A DNA stretch of 47,020 bases from Micractinium sp. NFX-FRZ (lineage: Eukaryota > Chlorophyta > Trebouxiophyceae > Chlorellales > Chlorellaceae), in the NCBI GenBank assembly GCA_029339195.1, contig JAPTJF010000472.1, positions 1-47,020 of the forward strand, written 5' to 3'. Of the stretch, positions 22,166 to 32,453 are shown in pieces. A model generated the notes under the pieces. That model saw nothing but the letters and a program-made list of their open reading frames with translations, ran no database searches and had not been told where the DNA came from. Both the position numbers and the translations under genes were made by a program. Every line of letters starts with the position of its first letter. The first letter of the stretch is position 1.

Positions 22166-22345
22166 GCTGAGCTGGCGCTGAGCTGGCGCTGAGCGGGCAC
22201 TGAGCTGGCGCTGAGTTGGCTGGTGCTGAGCTGGCCGGCCGGCTGGCTGATGCAGCTTGCTGCTGGCTTGCTGGTGGCTTGCTGGCTGCCAGGCTGCCAG
22301 GCTGGCGTCCAGGCTGATGCTGTTGAGCTGGTGCTGGGCTGGCTG
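22166..22345 (+). repeat. Degenerate GAGCTGGCGCT repeat in 3' UTR
   Basis: A 12-bp unit close to TGAGCTGGCGCT recurs just after the stop codon, then grades into GGCTGGCTG-type sequence. It is non-coding on the plus strand. The opposite strand reads as a low-complexity Q/L/S frame that I reject as a gene. Confidence 0.8.
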
Positions 22346-22552
22346 GCAGGCACCTGCCAGCACGGAGTGACAGCCAAAGCGACAGCCAAAGCGATCAGCA
22401 GTGATGTTGTCAAGGAGAGGGCAGCAGCAATAAAACGTCTTTGTTGAACAAACAGGGGTCCGGGGACTCAAGCGGCGCAGCCAGCTGCTGCACGCGTGCG
22501 GCCCGTTTGCCTGCTTTCCTCGCGTTGCCAAACTGCATGCACAGAGCAAGTT

Positions 22553-22557
22553 TGTAA
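22553..22557 (+). terminator. TGTAA poly(A) signal, small membrane protein gene
   Basis: TGTAA lies about 390 bp after the stop codon. Confidence 0.6.
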
Positions 22558-22842
22558 CCAGACGAATCTGAAGATCACAGAATTCGCTGCTCCTGGGAAG
22601 ACCCCCCCCCCGCGTGCACTGCACCCTTGAAAGGGAAGAAAGTGAGACGACCATGAGAGCCACGGGCGGGTGCAGCAGCCACCTGGCTACAGCAACCGAC
22701 GCTGTGTGCCAGCCAGTGCTGACGTGGCCTGCTGAGCTGGCTGCCCCTGCACCCACCCTTGAACCTCCAGCCCCTGCCCGCCCGGCTGAGCCACCCACCC
22801 TGTGGCTTACTCCCTCTTGCTTCTCAAATCACATGTAGTTAC

Positions 22843-22847
22843 TTACA
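22843..22847 (-). terminator. TGTAA poly(A) signal, cysteine-rich protein gene A
   Basis: TTACA on the plus strand, about 455 bp past the minus-strand stop codon. Confidence 0.55.
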
Positions 22848-23301
22848 GGTTCAGCCGCACCGAGTGAGAAGGCTGAAAAGGGAGGGGAAAGGGTGCCGAT
22901 GTGGGCCACACATGAGCGACTGACAGCTGTCAAGCGTATATCAGGAGGGGTTGGTTGAGTCGGTAGCTATAGGTGAGTCGCTTACCCTGTGAGTGGAGAG
23001 GATGGTGCACAAAGAACAGGGGTGCGCATATAGTAAGGGGACATCACAGAAGGATGGCATGGGTGACAGCTGAAGGGTTGAAGAACAGCAGTGCGGAGGG
23101 GTCAGGCGGGAGACAGGCGGTCACGCAGGGTGGGGTGTGGGGGTGTCAGCAATTTCATGTTGAACTGAAGCCGAGCTGAATAGCTGGGAGTGAGGAGTGC
23201 AGGGGTGGGATGAAAAGAGGGGGTTGGGGTGGGCTGAAAAGCGGTATACGCGTTATGAAAGCAGCAGGGAGTCCTGTGTTCAGTGATTACCAGAGCCGCG
23301 C

Positions 23302-24323
23302 TCACACGGGGCAGCACCAAGGGCCCTTCCCACGGTTGGTGCACTTGAAGCCCTTGTCGCAGTAGGTGCGCAGGATGTCGAACTGGGGCTTGGGGCCGCT
23401 GCCGCTGTCCACGGTGAAGAAGGAGACGCGGCTGGCGCAGGTAAGCTTGCGCTGCAGGTAGGGGCTGCAGGGCAAGGGCAGTGGGGAGAGGGGTTCGGGG
23501 GGTGAGGCGTAGAGTGGGTGGGGGGGGGGGGGGAGTGGGGGCAGTGGCCGGGGAGGAGCTGTGTTAATGGCGGCGGCGGCGGCGGTGAGGGTGCTTCAGT
23601 AAGGGGCTGGCCGGGCTGCCATGGCGCGTTTGGAAGTTGTGGCCAGCCTGCATGGGTCAGTCGCACGCCAGTGCAGCAAAAGTACACGCCCTTGGCAGAC
23701 GATCGTGGCCGGAGGCGCATAGAGCCCTCCTGGGGGTGCCTGGGGAGACGGCCAGGGGAGACAGCCAGGCAGTTAGGGCGGGCGGGCAGGCAGGCAATCG
23801 TGGGCGGCCGGCAGGGGGACTCACAAGCACCAGGTGCCATCATACTGCGAGCAGTCGCCGCCGCCGGGGCCGGGGCGGTAGCCGCAGCGGCAGGGGGCGA
23901 ACTTGTCGGGGGTTCGGGCAAACCTGCGTAAGAGGAAGAGGGTCGGCGGAGGGCAGGGACGGCAGAGGTAAAGCAGATGGGAGGGTGTTGAGGGAGGATG
24001 GCTTCTGCAGGGCTGTGTGGAACGTGTCTGCTATGCACCGTCTGGCTAAAGACGCCTAATCGGCGTAGGAATGGTGTTGGAACTCATCTGGCCAGTTGCA
24101 CACATGCAAGCTTGCAGTACATTAGTAGCGCCGGCCATGCGCCGGCAGGCATGTGCCCAGGCGGTAGCGCCGGCGGTTACCCCGCAACCCTACCACGCGC
24201 CCCCGGTGCCCTCCCCCACACTCACTTGCCGCCGGGGCACCGACGACGCGGGCGTGCCTCCACCAGCGCTGCGGCGCCGAGGAGCAGGAGCAGGAGCAGG
24301 GAGGCGAGACGGGAGGACGCCAT
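23302..24323 (-). CDS. Secreted ten-cysteine protein, copy A
   Basis: Exons 24323-24226, 23923-23825 and 23464-23302, phase 2 at both junctions, 119 residues. A signal peptide (MASSRLASLLLLLLLGAAALVEA) precedes a small mature domain with ten cysteines. Its order is RRRC, PCRCGYRPGPGGGDC, TWC, LTCASRVSFF, a conserved DSGSGPKP loop, DILRTYCDKGFKCTN and PWCCPV. An even cysteine count in a short secreted protein suggests five disulfides. A second copy with the same exon structure and phases lies at 34548-35454. About 150 bp upstream of the two start codons are also similar. I do not recognise the family; an extracellular or cell-wall role is inferred only from the signal peptide and cysteines. 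Confidence 0.85.
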
Positions 24324-24869
24324 CGTGCGTAGGACGGGAGGTGCGCCAACAAAAGGAGTGGGATAGAAGAGGTGAATGTGTGGCTAGAAGAGTCCAGCGG
24401 GGCGCTTTTGACTGGGGACGCCCCGCCTGCCAGCCTGGCAGCAAGTAGCTGCCCTTCTAGCTTCCTGCCGCCGCAAGGACCCACCCACCTAGCCACCCAT
24501 TCTGCTGCTGCTGTTAATGCCCCTCTTCCTGCAGCTGCAAACCCACCCACAACGTTCTCCGCAAGCACGGCATCCCGCCCTTTGAATTCTGCCCTCACTG
24601 GTGAACTGGGCAACAGCTAGAGCTAGATGTGACCCCCTCCCCCAGCACGCGCCCGTACCAGCGCACGGCGGCTGGTACGTACCGGAGCCTCTGGCCGGGT
24701 TCACACCTGCCATGCTTTGTTAAACTTACACCAGCCGTGCACTGGCAGCAGGGAAGCACACATCGGTGCAAGGGAGAAAGAGCAGCTACCCTGCAGCCGC
24801 GTGCCCCGCCTGCCTTGCGGCCTGGCGGGTCTGCACAACAAAGTAGGGCTGCCAGCCGCAGGCGTGGCC
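24324..24869. other. Upstream of cysteine-rich gene A and 3' region of transporter
   Basis: 24324-24490 is similar in patches to 35455-35640 upstream of copy B (shared GCGC-AACA, ATGTGTGG, GAAGAG, GGACGCC and GGACCCACCCA blocks in the same order). The transporter's TGTAA is at 24730-24726. Confidence 0.55.
24726..24730 (-). terminator. TGTAA poly(A) signal, amino acid transporter
   Basis: TTACA on the plus strand, about 140 bp beyond the transporter stop codon. Confidence 0.6.
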
Positions 24870-27800
24870 TCACACAGGCGGCGCCACCAGTGTGTATACC
24901 GTGAGCGACAGCAGGCCCAGGGCAAGCAGGATGAGGAACACCCCCGCCCACCACAGCTTGGAGAGCAAGTAGTGGTAGTCCCGCCCCCGCTGCTGCCGCC
25001 GCCCTGCCTGCTGCTGCCCCGGCGGCCGCACCGCCTGCTGCGCGGCTGCCGCCATGGGCATTGGCACCTCCCCGCTGCCACCGCCGCCGCCGCCGCTGCC
25101 ACCTTCTTCTCCTGCCAGAAGCGGCTGCTGCAGAAGGCCGTCTCTCAGGTGGATGTGCTTGTTGTAGGCGTACTGTTGCAGGGGGGGCAGGGTTGGCAGG
25201 TTTAAGAATGGGGGGAGTGCGGGGTTGTGGGGTTGATGAGGGACTGCTGCCAGCAAGCCAGCAAACTGCCTGAAGCAGAAGGGGCCCAGGCACACTGAGG
25301 TGCAAGCAGCACACGCAGTCTGCCTGCAGCTGCCCCGCACAGCAGGCTGCTCTGCACCATGCCGCCACCCCACGCGGAGCAGGCGGGGCCCCGGGCACGC
25401 AACATGCATGCTCTCCCACACAACACAACACCGCACACCCTTCCCGCAGCAGAAAGGGCATCCGGGCCTGCCGCGGTACCGGAAGCTCATGCACATCTGC
25501 CCACAAGCTCTGACATGCAAGGCAGCCCACCGCTGTGCCCGCTGGTACCCCCACCTGCAGCAGCAGTGCTCCGGGCATGCCAAAGATGAAGAAGGAGCCG
25601 CAGGAGCCGCCGATGAGCTTGAACACCTGGCCCAGGTCGGTGACCGCCTGCATGGGATACCAATGGGAGAGGGAGGAATGGTGAGGAGCCGTCAAATACC
25701 AGGCCCAGGCGCTGAGGACCGCAGTGGTAACAAGGAACACCGGCCTCTCGACGGCTTGGGTGCCCTCAAAACCATGGGTTTGCAGAGTGGAAAGAAGGAA
25801 AGAAGGAAGTCACAGTTGCATTGGCACCCATCGTCCACGCCCGCTCACCAGCGAGAGGCCCAGCGTGGTGACAAAGAAGGCCAGCACCAGCACTGTGTCG
25901 CGTCCTACAGACGGTGGGGACCACCCAAGCCCACAGCCCCACGTACAAAGTTCCCCCCGCTCACCAGCGAGAGGCCCAGCGTGGTGACAAAGAAGGCCAG
26001 CACCTCGGCGGTGTTGAACCCCCGGAAGAGCTGGGCGCGGCCGGTGAGCTGGCGCAGCAGGTCGCGGGTGGCGTTGCGCGCGGGGAAGTGGTTGACGGGG
26101 TAGTGGATGACCTGCGAGCGGCAAGCGGGGGATGAAGGGAGTCGAGATGATGGCGTGCCTGGCGCAGCGGGGTGAGGGTGGAGTCGCACAGGAGGGTGGG
26201 TTGACGCAGGTTGTTGGAAATTTGCGAGCTGGTGCAGCAGGGCGAGGGTGGCATTTGCGGGGGGGCGTGGATGATGGTGCAGTGAAGGGCGTGTGAGCAA
26301 CTCAACTCGCAGCCCAAGTGCCCCTTCCAGGCGCCCTCCTCGTGTCACCCCCATCCTTCCCACCCTGAGGCGCACCACATGCTCACCGCTCCACCACCCT
26401 CGTCCCTTCCTCGCCCCTCCCCTCCTTTCCGCCCGCTCTCTTACCCACCTGGATCACCCCCCGCCAGCATCACGCTCCGCCCCCTGAGGTACCCCTCACA
26501 CCCACCAGCTTGTGATCCCCCCCATCCATCCATCCCTTCCCTCCCTCCCACCCACCCTCCCACTAACCTGGATCACCCCCACCAGCACGCGAGCCACCTG
26601 CATCAGCCGGTCGCTGGCTGCAGGCGGGCGGGCAGGCAGGGGAAGCAGGCAGGCAGGCAGGCAGCACGTGGTTGAGGTGCGGGAGGATGACGTCGAGCCA
26701 TTTGCATGTACTGTGCGACACGGCATGCGCTATGTCGGACGCCATGTACTGTGCCAGACAGGAAGGGCAAAACAGAGCGCCGCAACACTGCAACGTGTAC
26801 AGTAAAAGAGCCATGCAACGGCGACACCGCGGCGGGTATTGCATGCCGCCAGCCCAGCCCTGGTGTCCCCACTCACTTGGGTAGTTGAGCAGGATGTTGG
26901 AGTGCGCATCTGTTGGGAAGTTGAGGTAGCCAAAGAGGCCGACCAGGGAGTAGAAGGTGGCGGTGAGAACGACTGCGGGGGGAGGCAGGAGGGCACCTCG
27001 GGCACAGCACGCTCAGCAGGCACAGCACCAGGGTTTCAGCACCGTGTCTGCACGGCACAGCATGGCAGGCCAGGTGCGCACGGCAGCAGCAACGGGGCAT
27101 CGTGGCAACGCGGTGCCGTATGAGGCAGCAAGCAACATGATTTGAAGTGAGCAAGGCATTGTGACAGAATTGACTCAAACACCCCTCTTGTAACCCACTC
27201 ACTGGCTGCCACCACGACCTGCACCATCCCCAGCAGCTTGGCGGTGCGCTGCGCCGGCGCCACAAACCGGCGCTGCGGGCGGCGCAGCAGCAGCACGCGC
27301 TGCGGCTCCTCCGCCGGCGGCACGCCACCCGTGCCGCCGCCATCCGCACCCTCCTGCTGGGCCTGGGGCCGGGAGCCACTGCTGCTGCTGACAGCTGAGG
27401 CGGCTTCAGCGCCCTCCACTGCTCCCAGAAGGTTTGTGAGGCTGCTGACCGAGGGGAAGGGGCTGGATGTGGGGAACAGCTCCGGCTCATCTTCCAACTC
27501 GTGGAACACGGCGACCAGGTTTGTGTGGCACTGCAGGCAGGGCCGTGTAGGGGTGGTGAGGGACGGCGCGAGGGGGGTTGAACGGAGGGCCGAGGGAGGG
27601 GAGGGAGGGGCCACCAACCGCCAGGCCAACCAACCACCTTGCCTTTGGGATCCCCCCTGCTGCCAGGCCGGGCAGCGCACCCACCCGTGCGAGAACCCCA
27701 CAGCGGCAGCCAGCTTCTGGCAGCCAGCTGTGTCCCACACCACCTCAGCGCACCCCGGCCTTGGCTGGAAAGCAGGCACATGCCCGCCAGGGTCCCACCC

Positions 27801-30458
27801 CCTGCCCCTGCAGCCTGCAACCTGCCCCACCTGGAACCCAAAAGCCAGGATGGGCAGCGCATCCAGGGCGTCCCGCAGCGGGCGGAAGGCCGCCAGCTGA
27901 GCCCAGTCGTAGGAGGGGGCCTGGATGGCCTGCAGGGAGCGGTGCACCACGCTAGCCACCACCACGAGGAGGGCGTAGAAGGTGACGCTGCTGAAGCCTG
28001 CGGGGGGGGGGGAGGAAGGCCGAGGGCGGCAGGCAAGGTGGAGGGGTCAGCAGAGTGCACCCCGGGAGCGGCGCACCACGCTGGTAACAGTCACCAGAGG
28101 GCAAAAGAAGTGAGGCTGCTGAAGCCTGCGGGGGGAGGGGGAGACAATGGGGCAGGGTGTACAAGGGTGGGCAGTGGGGGCACAGCTTGGACGAGTGCGG
28201 GCGGGGGTGGTGAGGCGGGGTGCAGATGGTGGCGCTGCCAGGCACGAGCAGCTAGGGATTGATGGGCATGGCGGGTCGGTGCTCGGCCGCTCCGCCGGTC
28301 CCCTGCGCCGCCACTGCGCCCTGCGCCCCGCCACTCCATCATTTGCCCGCACTCATGTCGTTTCCAGCACCCCTGCCCTGGCGGCACCCCACAAAAGCAC
28401 CCATGCGCACCCGAGATTGCGTTGAGGGTCCTGGGGAAGCAGAGGGGCAGCATGAAGGCGGTGGCCAGCACAAGGATGACCAGGTTGCGCTGCGTCCACC
28501 ACACCTGCTGGGAAGCACATGCAGGGGGGGAGGCACAAGTGAGGCAACCGCAGGGAAGAGAGACTACCCGGCTCTGAGAAGGGATCTGGAGGGGCACATG
28601 TCGGCGGGACAGGCGTCCCACTGCCGCTCACCGGCCTGCGCCAGCAGCGGCTTGAAGCAGCCCCGCAGGATGACCCCGGGGGGACAGTGGCTGAGCAGTG
28701 GCACGCATGTGTTGCGTTTGCTCTTTCACGCGCTTCTTTCGTGCTCTCCAGCGACCCAAGGTCTACCCATGCGCACTTCTAGCTGTGCGGCACCTGCCAC
28801 AACACTCCGTCCCTCCCCCACCCCCCCGCTGCCCTGCCCACCAGCAACAGTCCGCCACCCCCACTGCCCTGCCGGCCCCACCTGCCCAAACTCCCGCGAC
28901 AGCAGCGGCTGGAAGCAGTCCGCCCCACCCATTGACACCACCAAAGCATCACCACAGCACAGAAGCCAGCCCTGCACCTCCCCAAACTCCCGCGCCAGCA
29001 GCGGTTAAAAGCAGTCCGCACCACCTCACATGCCGCACGCCCGCCTCTATGCGACACCACCACAGCACAGATAGCCCACCACCGGTAGCCCACCATCCTC
29101 ACCTCCCCAAACTCCCGTGCCAGCAGCGGCTCGAGGCAGTCCGCACCACCTCACATGCCGCCCGCCCGCCTCTATGCGACACCACCACAGCACAGGTAGC
29201 CCAGCACAGGTGGCCCACCATCCTCACCTCCCCAAACTCCTGCGCCAGCAGCGGCTGGAAGCAGTCCCCCAGGATGACGAGGTAGGCGGTGGCGGAGCCG
29301 TAGGAGTAGATGATGAGCACCACAGACATCGCAGCGGAGGCCTTGCGCCCCAGCATCTTGCGCACCTGCCGCAAGGGATGAAGGGGAGGGTGGACGAGCA
29401 AGGGGCTGAGGACCAGATGCAGGTCAGCGGAAGCAGGGCAACAGCAGAAGGAGGGCAGGAGAGGTCTTGCGCCCCAGCATCTTGTGCACCTGCCGCACAA
29501 GGATGAGTGGGAGACGAGTGCAGGCAGCAGGGGACAGCGCCAGAAAGAGCAGGGTCGGAGTCGCAAGTGTTGCTGTTGCAGAAAACAAGAGCTACAGCTG
29601 CCCAAACAAGCAACAAGCAAGGTGCGAGCACCACAGCACTTGCAACATTTCCGGGCGGTGGATTAGCGGTGGCAGGGGAGCGGGGGGCAAAGTGCAGGGC
29701 ACAGTGCGTGATGTGTGGAGCTCCGTCACAGGCAGGGCTGTCCTGGGCATGGGCTGCCCACACGCCCGCTCCAGCCATCCCCCAGCGCCCAGGCATCCCT
29801 CCACATCAACGCCCTGATCAGCTCATCCACTCACCAGGTCACTGTATGTGGCGCTGCCCGTGACCTCCGCATACCGGGCCAGCACAAAGAGGGTGAAGCC
29901 CTCAATGGCAGCCACTGCAAACGTGGCGATCAGGCAGCCTGCCCACCCAGCCGCGAAGAAGGCGTAGGGCAGGGACAGCACGCCCGCGCCGACGGCTGCA
30001 GTGCGCGGGAGCAGGGAGCGGGGGATCAGGGGGCGGGACGAGGGCGGAGGGTTGGGGCACGCATGAGCGGAGGGTTAGGGCACGCATGACAGGAGGAACG
30101 GCACGCATGACAGCTAGCTGCATTAGGCAATGGAGAAGAATTCAAGCAGAGTTTGAAGAAGAGAGGGGGGTTGGGTCTCTCCAGGAGGGCAGGCAGAGGC
30201 CGGCGCACAGAGTGACTTTCGCGGCATGGCAGCCGCAACTAGTGTGGCGTGGCAGGGCGTGGCGGGGAGGGGAGGGTCTGGCTCTAGGGCAAGACAGTCC
30301 GTGGGGCGCGTGGCCCCTTTTGGCATCCACACGCTATTGATCATCGCCAACGGGGTCAACGCCCCCCGAGATCGCGCCATTTCACCTGAGTTGAGCAGTG
30401 TGAAGACGCTAGACAGTGCCGTCGCGCTGCCCGGCGCTCCATTGCTGGGCATTCCCAT
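24870..30458 (-). CDS. AAAP/SLC38-type amino acid transporter (AVT6-like)
   Basis: Exons 30458-30386, 29995-29835, 29365-29228, 28504-28411, 27997-27831, 27530-27203, 26972-26877, 26617-26568, 26111-25965, 25647-25555 and 25172-24870, 549 residues, all phases joining. The family start is clear: SVFTLLNSAVGAGVLSLPYA, the first broken helix of AAAP carriers. Later helices include AYLVILGDCFQPLL, LVILVLATAFMLPLCFPR, FYALLVVVASVV, ILAFGFQCHTNLVAVF, ATFYSLVGLFGYLNF, AEVLAFFVTTLGLSL and FFIFGMPGALLL, and the last helix WWAGVFLILLALGLLSLTVY. Exon 6 adds a long Ser/Gly/Gln-rich loop, and the last exon a Gly/Gln-rich segment. Members move neutral amino acids with protons or sodium across vacuolar or plasma membranes. 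Many introns hold exon echoes. Confidence 0.9.
25845..25900 (-). repeat. Exon-9 3'-end echo in transporter intron 9
   Basis: About 46 bp, from the donor (CTCACC on plus) through the codons for AFFVTTLGLSL, are identical to the true exon 9 end at 25959-26004, 114 bp away. Confidence 0.9.
26447..26475 (-). repeat. Exon-8 3'-end echo in transporter intron 8
   Basis: On the plus strand CACCTGGATCACCCCCCGCCAGCA copies the true AACCTGGATCACCCCCACCAGCA at 26565, including the donor. Confidence 0.65.
28042..28135 (-). repeat. Exon-5 5'-end echo in transporter intron 4
   Basis: The minus strand reads CCGCAG then GFSSLTSFALW, followed by further matches, against the true exon 5 start GFSSVTFYALLVVVASVVHR. 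The copied acceptor sits about 133 bp upstream (in gene direction) of the used one. Confidence 0.8.
28629..29146 (-). repeat. Four-copy array of exon-3 3' end plus donor in transporter intron 3
   Basis: Copies of the segment encoding DCFQPLLAQEFG with its donor lie at 29099-29146, 28975-29022, 28879-28926 and 28629-28676, beyond the true exon end at 29228. The interspersed CACCACAGCACAG and GTAGCCCACC intron blocks recur between several copies, so exon and intron were copied together. Confidence 0.9.
29463..29505 (-). repeat. Exon-3 5'-end echo in transporter intron 2
   Basis: On the plus strand, CTTGCGCCCCAGCATCTTG is followed by the acceptor copy CACCTGCCGCA, repeating 29342-29373 (encoding VRKMLGRK) about 122 bp away. 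Confidence 0.85.
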
Positions 30459-31231
30459 GGTGCAGGGCGTCGAAACCGAAATGAAAGCCGCTCGCTTGAC
30501 TCAGAACCTCTGCTGTGCCAGCGGGCGGTGGCGGCATGCCACGGCAGGCTCAGCAACCATGCAACCAGGAAGAAGCAGCGCGCAATTGCTGTGCAAGTGA
30601 TGTCATATACCGCGCACTCGTCTGTCATAGCATCAGATGCCTACATAAATTTTCAGACCACCTTGCATGTGTGCTCAGTGGAGCCTCCTGCTTAGCCCCA
30701 AGGTGGCAAGCACGGTGGCGGGCGCTGACCCTGCGGGTGCACAGATGGCATGGAGCGCACAGATGGAGATGCAGTGCTGCCCAATCATCCGCCCATGGGC
30801 GTAAACACGGAATGCAGCCTGCTGCCGTGTTATGGGCTGGGCTGTTGGCTGGGAATGCTCCCGCCAGCCTAGCACGCAAACGGACCCACAGCGCGGGGCA
30901 CCGTGGCGGCAGCAGGCCGCTACAAGCCATCCCTGCTGAATTGGCGCGATCAGCTTGTTAGTGTCCCCCCCCCCCCCCCCCCCCCCCCCCCCTCACTTGT
31001 GCCTCCTGCGAGCCGGAGCCGCTCCCGCAAGTGTGAGTTCTGGCTTTGGCTTGAGGTCAGCCAACTGGCACCCCGCTGCTTCCGGGGGAGCGGCTCAATG
31101 CTCTTGCAGCGATGGCACGGCGGCCAGATGGGGAAGGCAGTGAGTTGCTCGAAAAAGGGTTCTGAGCTTCTTTGAGTTTCGCCAGTCGCGCTCCATCTTC
31201 CGTGCGTGATGCAGGCTAAGGGCCAGAAGCC
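30459..31231. other. Divergent intergenic region with poly(C) tract
   Basis: It lies between the transporter (-) and the Gly/Tyr-rich gene (+). A C run of about 26 nt lies at about 30967-30992. Both promoters must lie here. I recognise no gene or RNA. Confidence 0.55.
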
Positions 31232-31856
31232 ATGTCCCAGCAGCAGTCTAACGGCAAGTCGGAGTGCGGCTTCAACAGCCAGGTGCGCATGGCGGCGGGG
31301 TGGCTGATGCGGCGTTGCTTTGCCAGGCGCCGGCCCGGGCGGGCAGTGATGGCTGCTCAAGCTCTTCCCAAGCTTACTCTGTGTCTCCCTTGTCTTCTTT
31401 CTCTGGCGACTTCGTAGTCCCACCACCACATCGTGCACATTTGGGCACTTGGTTAATGCCGCAACACTTGCCTGCCCCCTCCCCCATCCGCAGGGCAGCT
31501 GGTACCGCGACCGCGGTGATGGCGAGGCACGCGGCGGCAGCTACTATTATAACAACGGAGGGGGCAGCTATTACTACCAAAAGTGAGCAAACCTGCGAGG
31601 GAGGATGGGGTGAGGAGGGCAGGTGGGCAGCCTGCAGGGTGGCAGGGACCGCGAGGGGCAGGCAAGCAGGGAGGCAGGCAAGGCATGGAGCCAGCGGGGC
31701 GGGAGGGAGGGAGGGAGTTCAGGCCAGCCTCCCTCACTTGAGGCCGCCCCCTGCCCCGCTGCCTGCAGCCCCAACGGCAGCACATACTACAAGCCCGCCG
31801 ACGGCCCGGGGCGCTACACCCCGCCGCAGGACAACTGGCGGTACCACGCCAAGTGA
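31232..31856 (+). CDS. Small Gly/Tyr/Asn-rich hydrophilic protein
   Basis: Exons 31232-31282, 31494-31582 and 31769-31856, 75 residues. The protein begins MSQQQSNGKSECGFNSQ. It has repeated SYYY motifs set in Gly and Asn (GGSYYYNNGGGSYYYQ), then STYYKPADGPGRYTPPQ and ends WRYHAK. It has no signal peptide, membrane segment or recognised domain. The composition resembles disordered, condensate-forming or RNA-associated sequences; that is inference only. Both introns are standard GT-AG, and a TGTAA at 32398 fits as its poly(A) signal. Confidence 0.75.
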
Positions 31857-32453
31857 GGCGCAGCACAGCAGCACCTGGCGGCGCTTCCCTAGGGGTCCGC
31901 CCTCTGCTGGCTCTGTACTGGAAGCACCATGCCGCCGTTGTGCTGTCCTAGGTGTCGCGCCGGGTGAGGCACCCTGGCATGCAGGCAGCGTGCCGGCTGG
32001 CGGGCCGCAGGCAGGGCGTGTAGGGCGTGAACAGCTGTCCAGCCCTGGGCCTGCATCCCGAGCCGCCCACTTGAGCACTTGCCGTTGCCCAGGCGCCCGC
32101 TCGTGCACTTAGAGTGTGCCCTGCCCTTGATGGCAAGACCCACCCCTTCCCTGCCTCTATGCATCACACTTTTCTGCTTGCGACCCTCCCGGGGCCTGTC
32201 AAGCCTGTTTGCCGCCCGCCAAAGGGCACAGGCCTGCATTGCCTGCGTTGAGCTATTTCAGGCTGGTATGCCGTTGAGAAGATGGGCCATTGCACACGTG
32301 CGCCCTGTATTATGTGCGCCCGGCTGCCTGCACCGCCCACGCACTGTTCTCCCACGCCTGTTCAGACCCTGAAGCACTGCAGTTTGTATGGTGCCCATGT
32401 AAGCTTGTAGCATTTTCTGCCAGTTTCAGTGGGGAAGAAGGTGGAAGTGGCGC
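31857..32453 (+). other. 3' UTR of Gly/Tyr-rich gene
   Basis: Non-coding after the stop codon, with TGTAA at 32398-32402. No other feature is seen. Confidence 0.55.
32398..32402 (+). terminator. TGTAA poly(A) signal, Gly/Tyr-rich protein gene
   Basis: TGTAA lies about 540 bp after the stop codon, in an AT-richer patch. Confidence 0.6.

Larger units (their letters stand above)
22346..23301. other. Convergent intergenic region
   Basis: It contains the 3' UTR of the plus-strand gene with TGTAA at 22553-22557, and the 3' UTR of the minus-strand cysteine-rich gene with its TGTAA at 22847-22843. No coding sequence is recognised. Confidence 0.6.

Noticed and set aside
21626..22798. 390-codon minus-strand open frame rich in Q, L and S
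   Set aside because: It lies antisense to three predicted exons and the repeat-rich 3' UTR of the plus-strand gene. Low-complexity composition follows from the GAGCTGGCG repeat, and no domain is seen.
8629..29146. Echo segments as mutually exclusive alternative exons
   Set aside because: Most lack one of the two splice sites, lose the frame or reach a stop soon. They copy only one exon edge, which fits boundary-spanning duplication better than whole-exon duplication.
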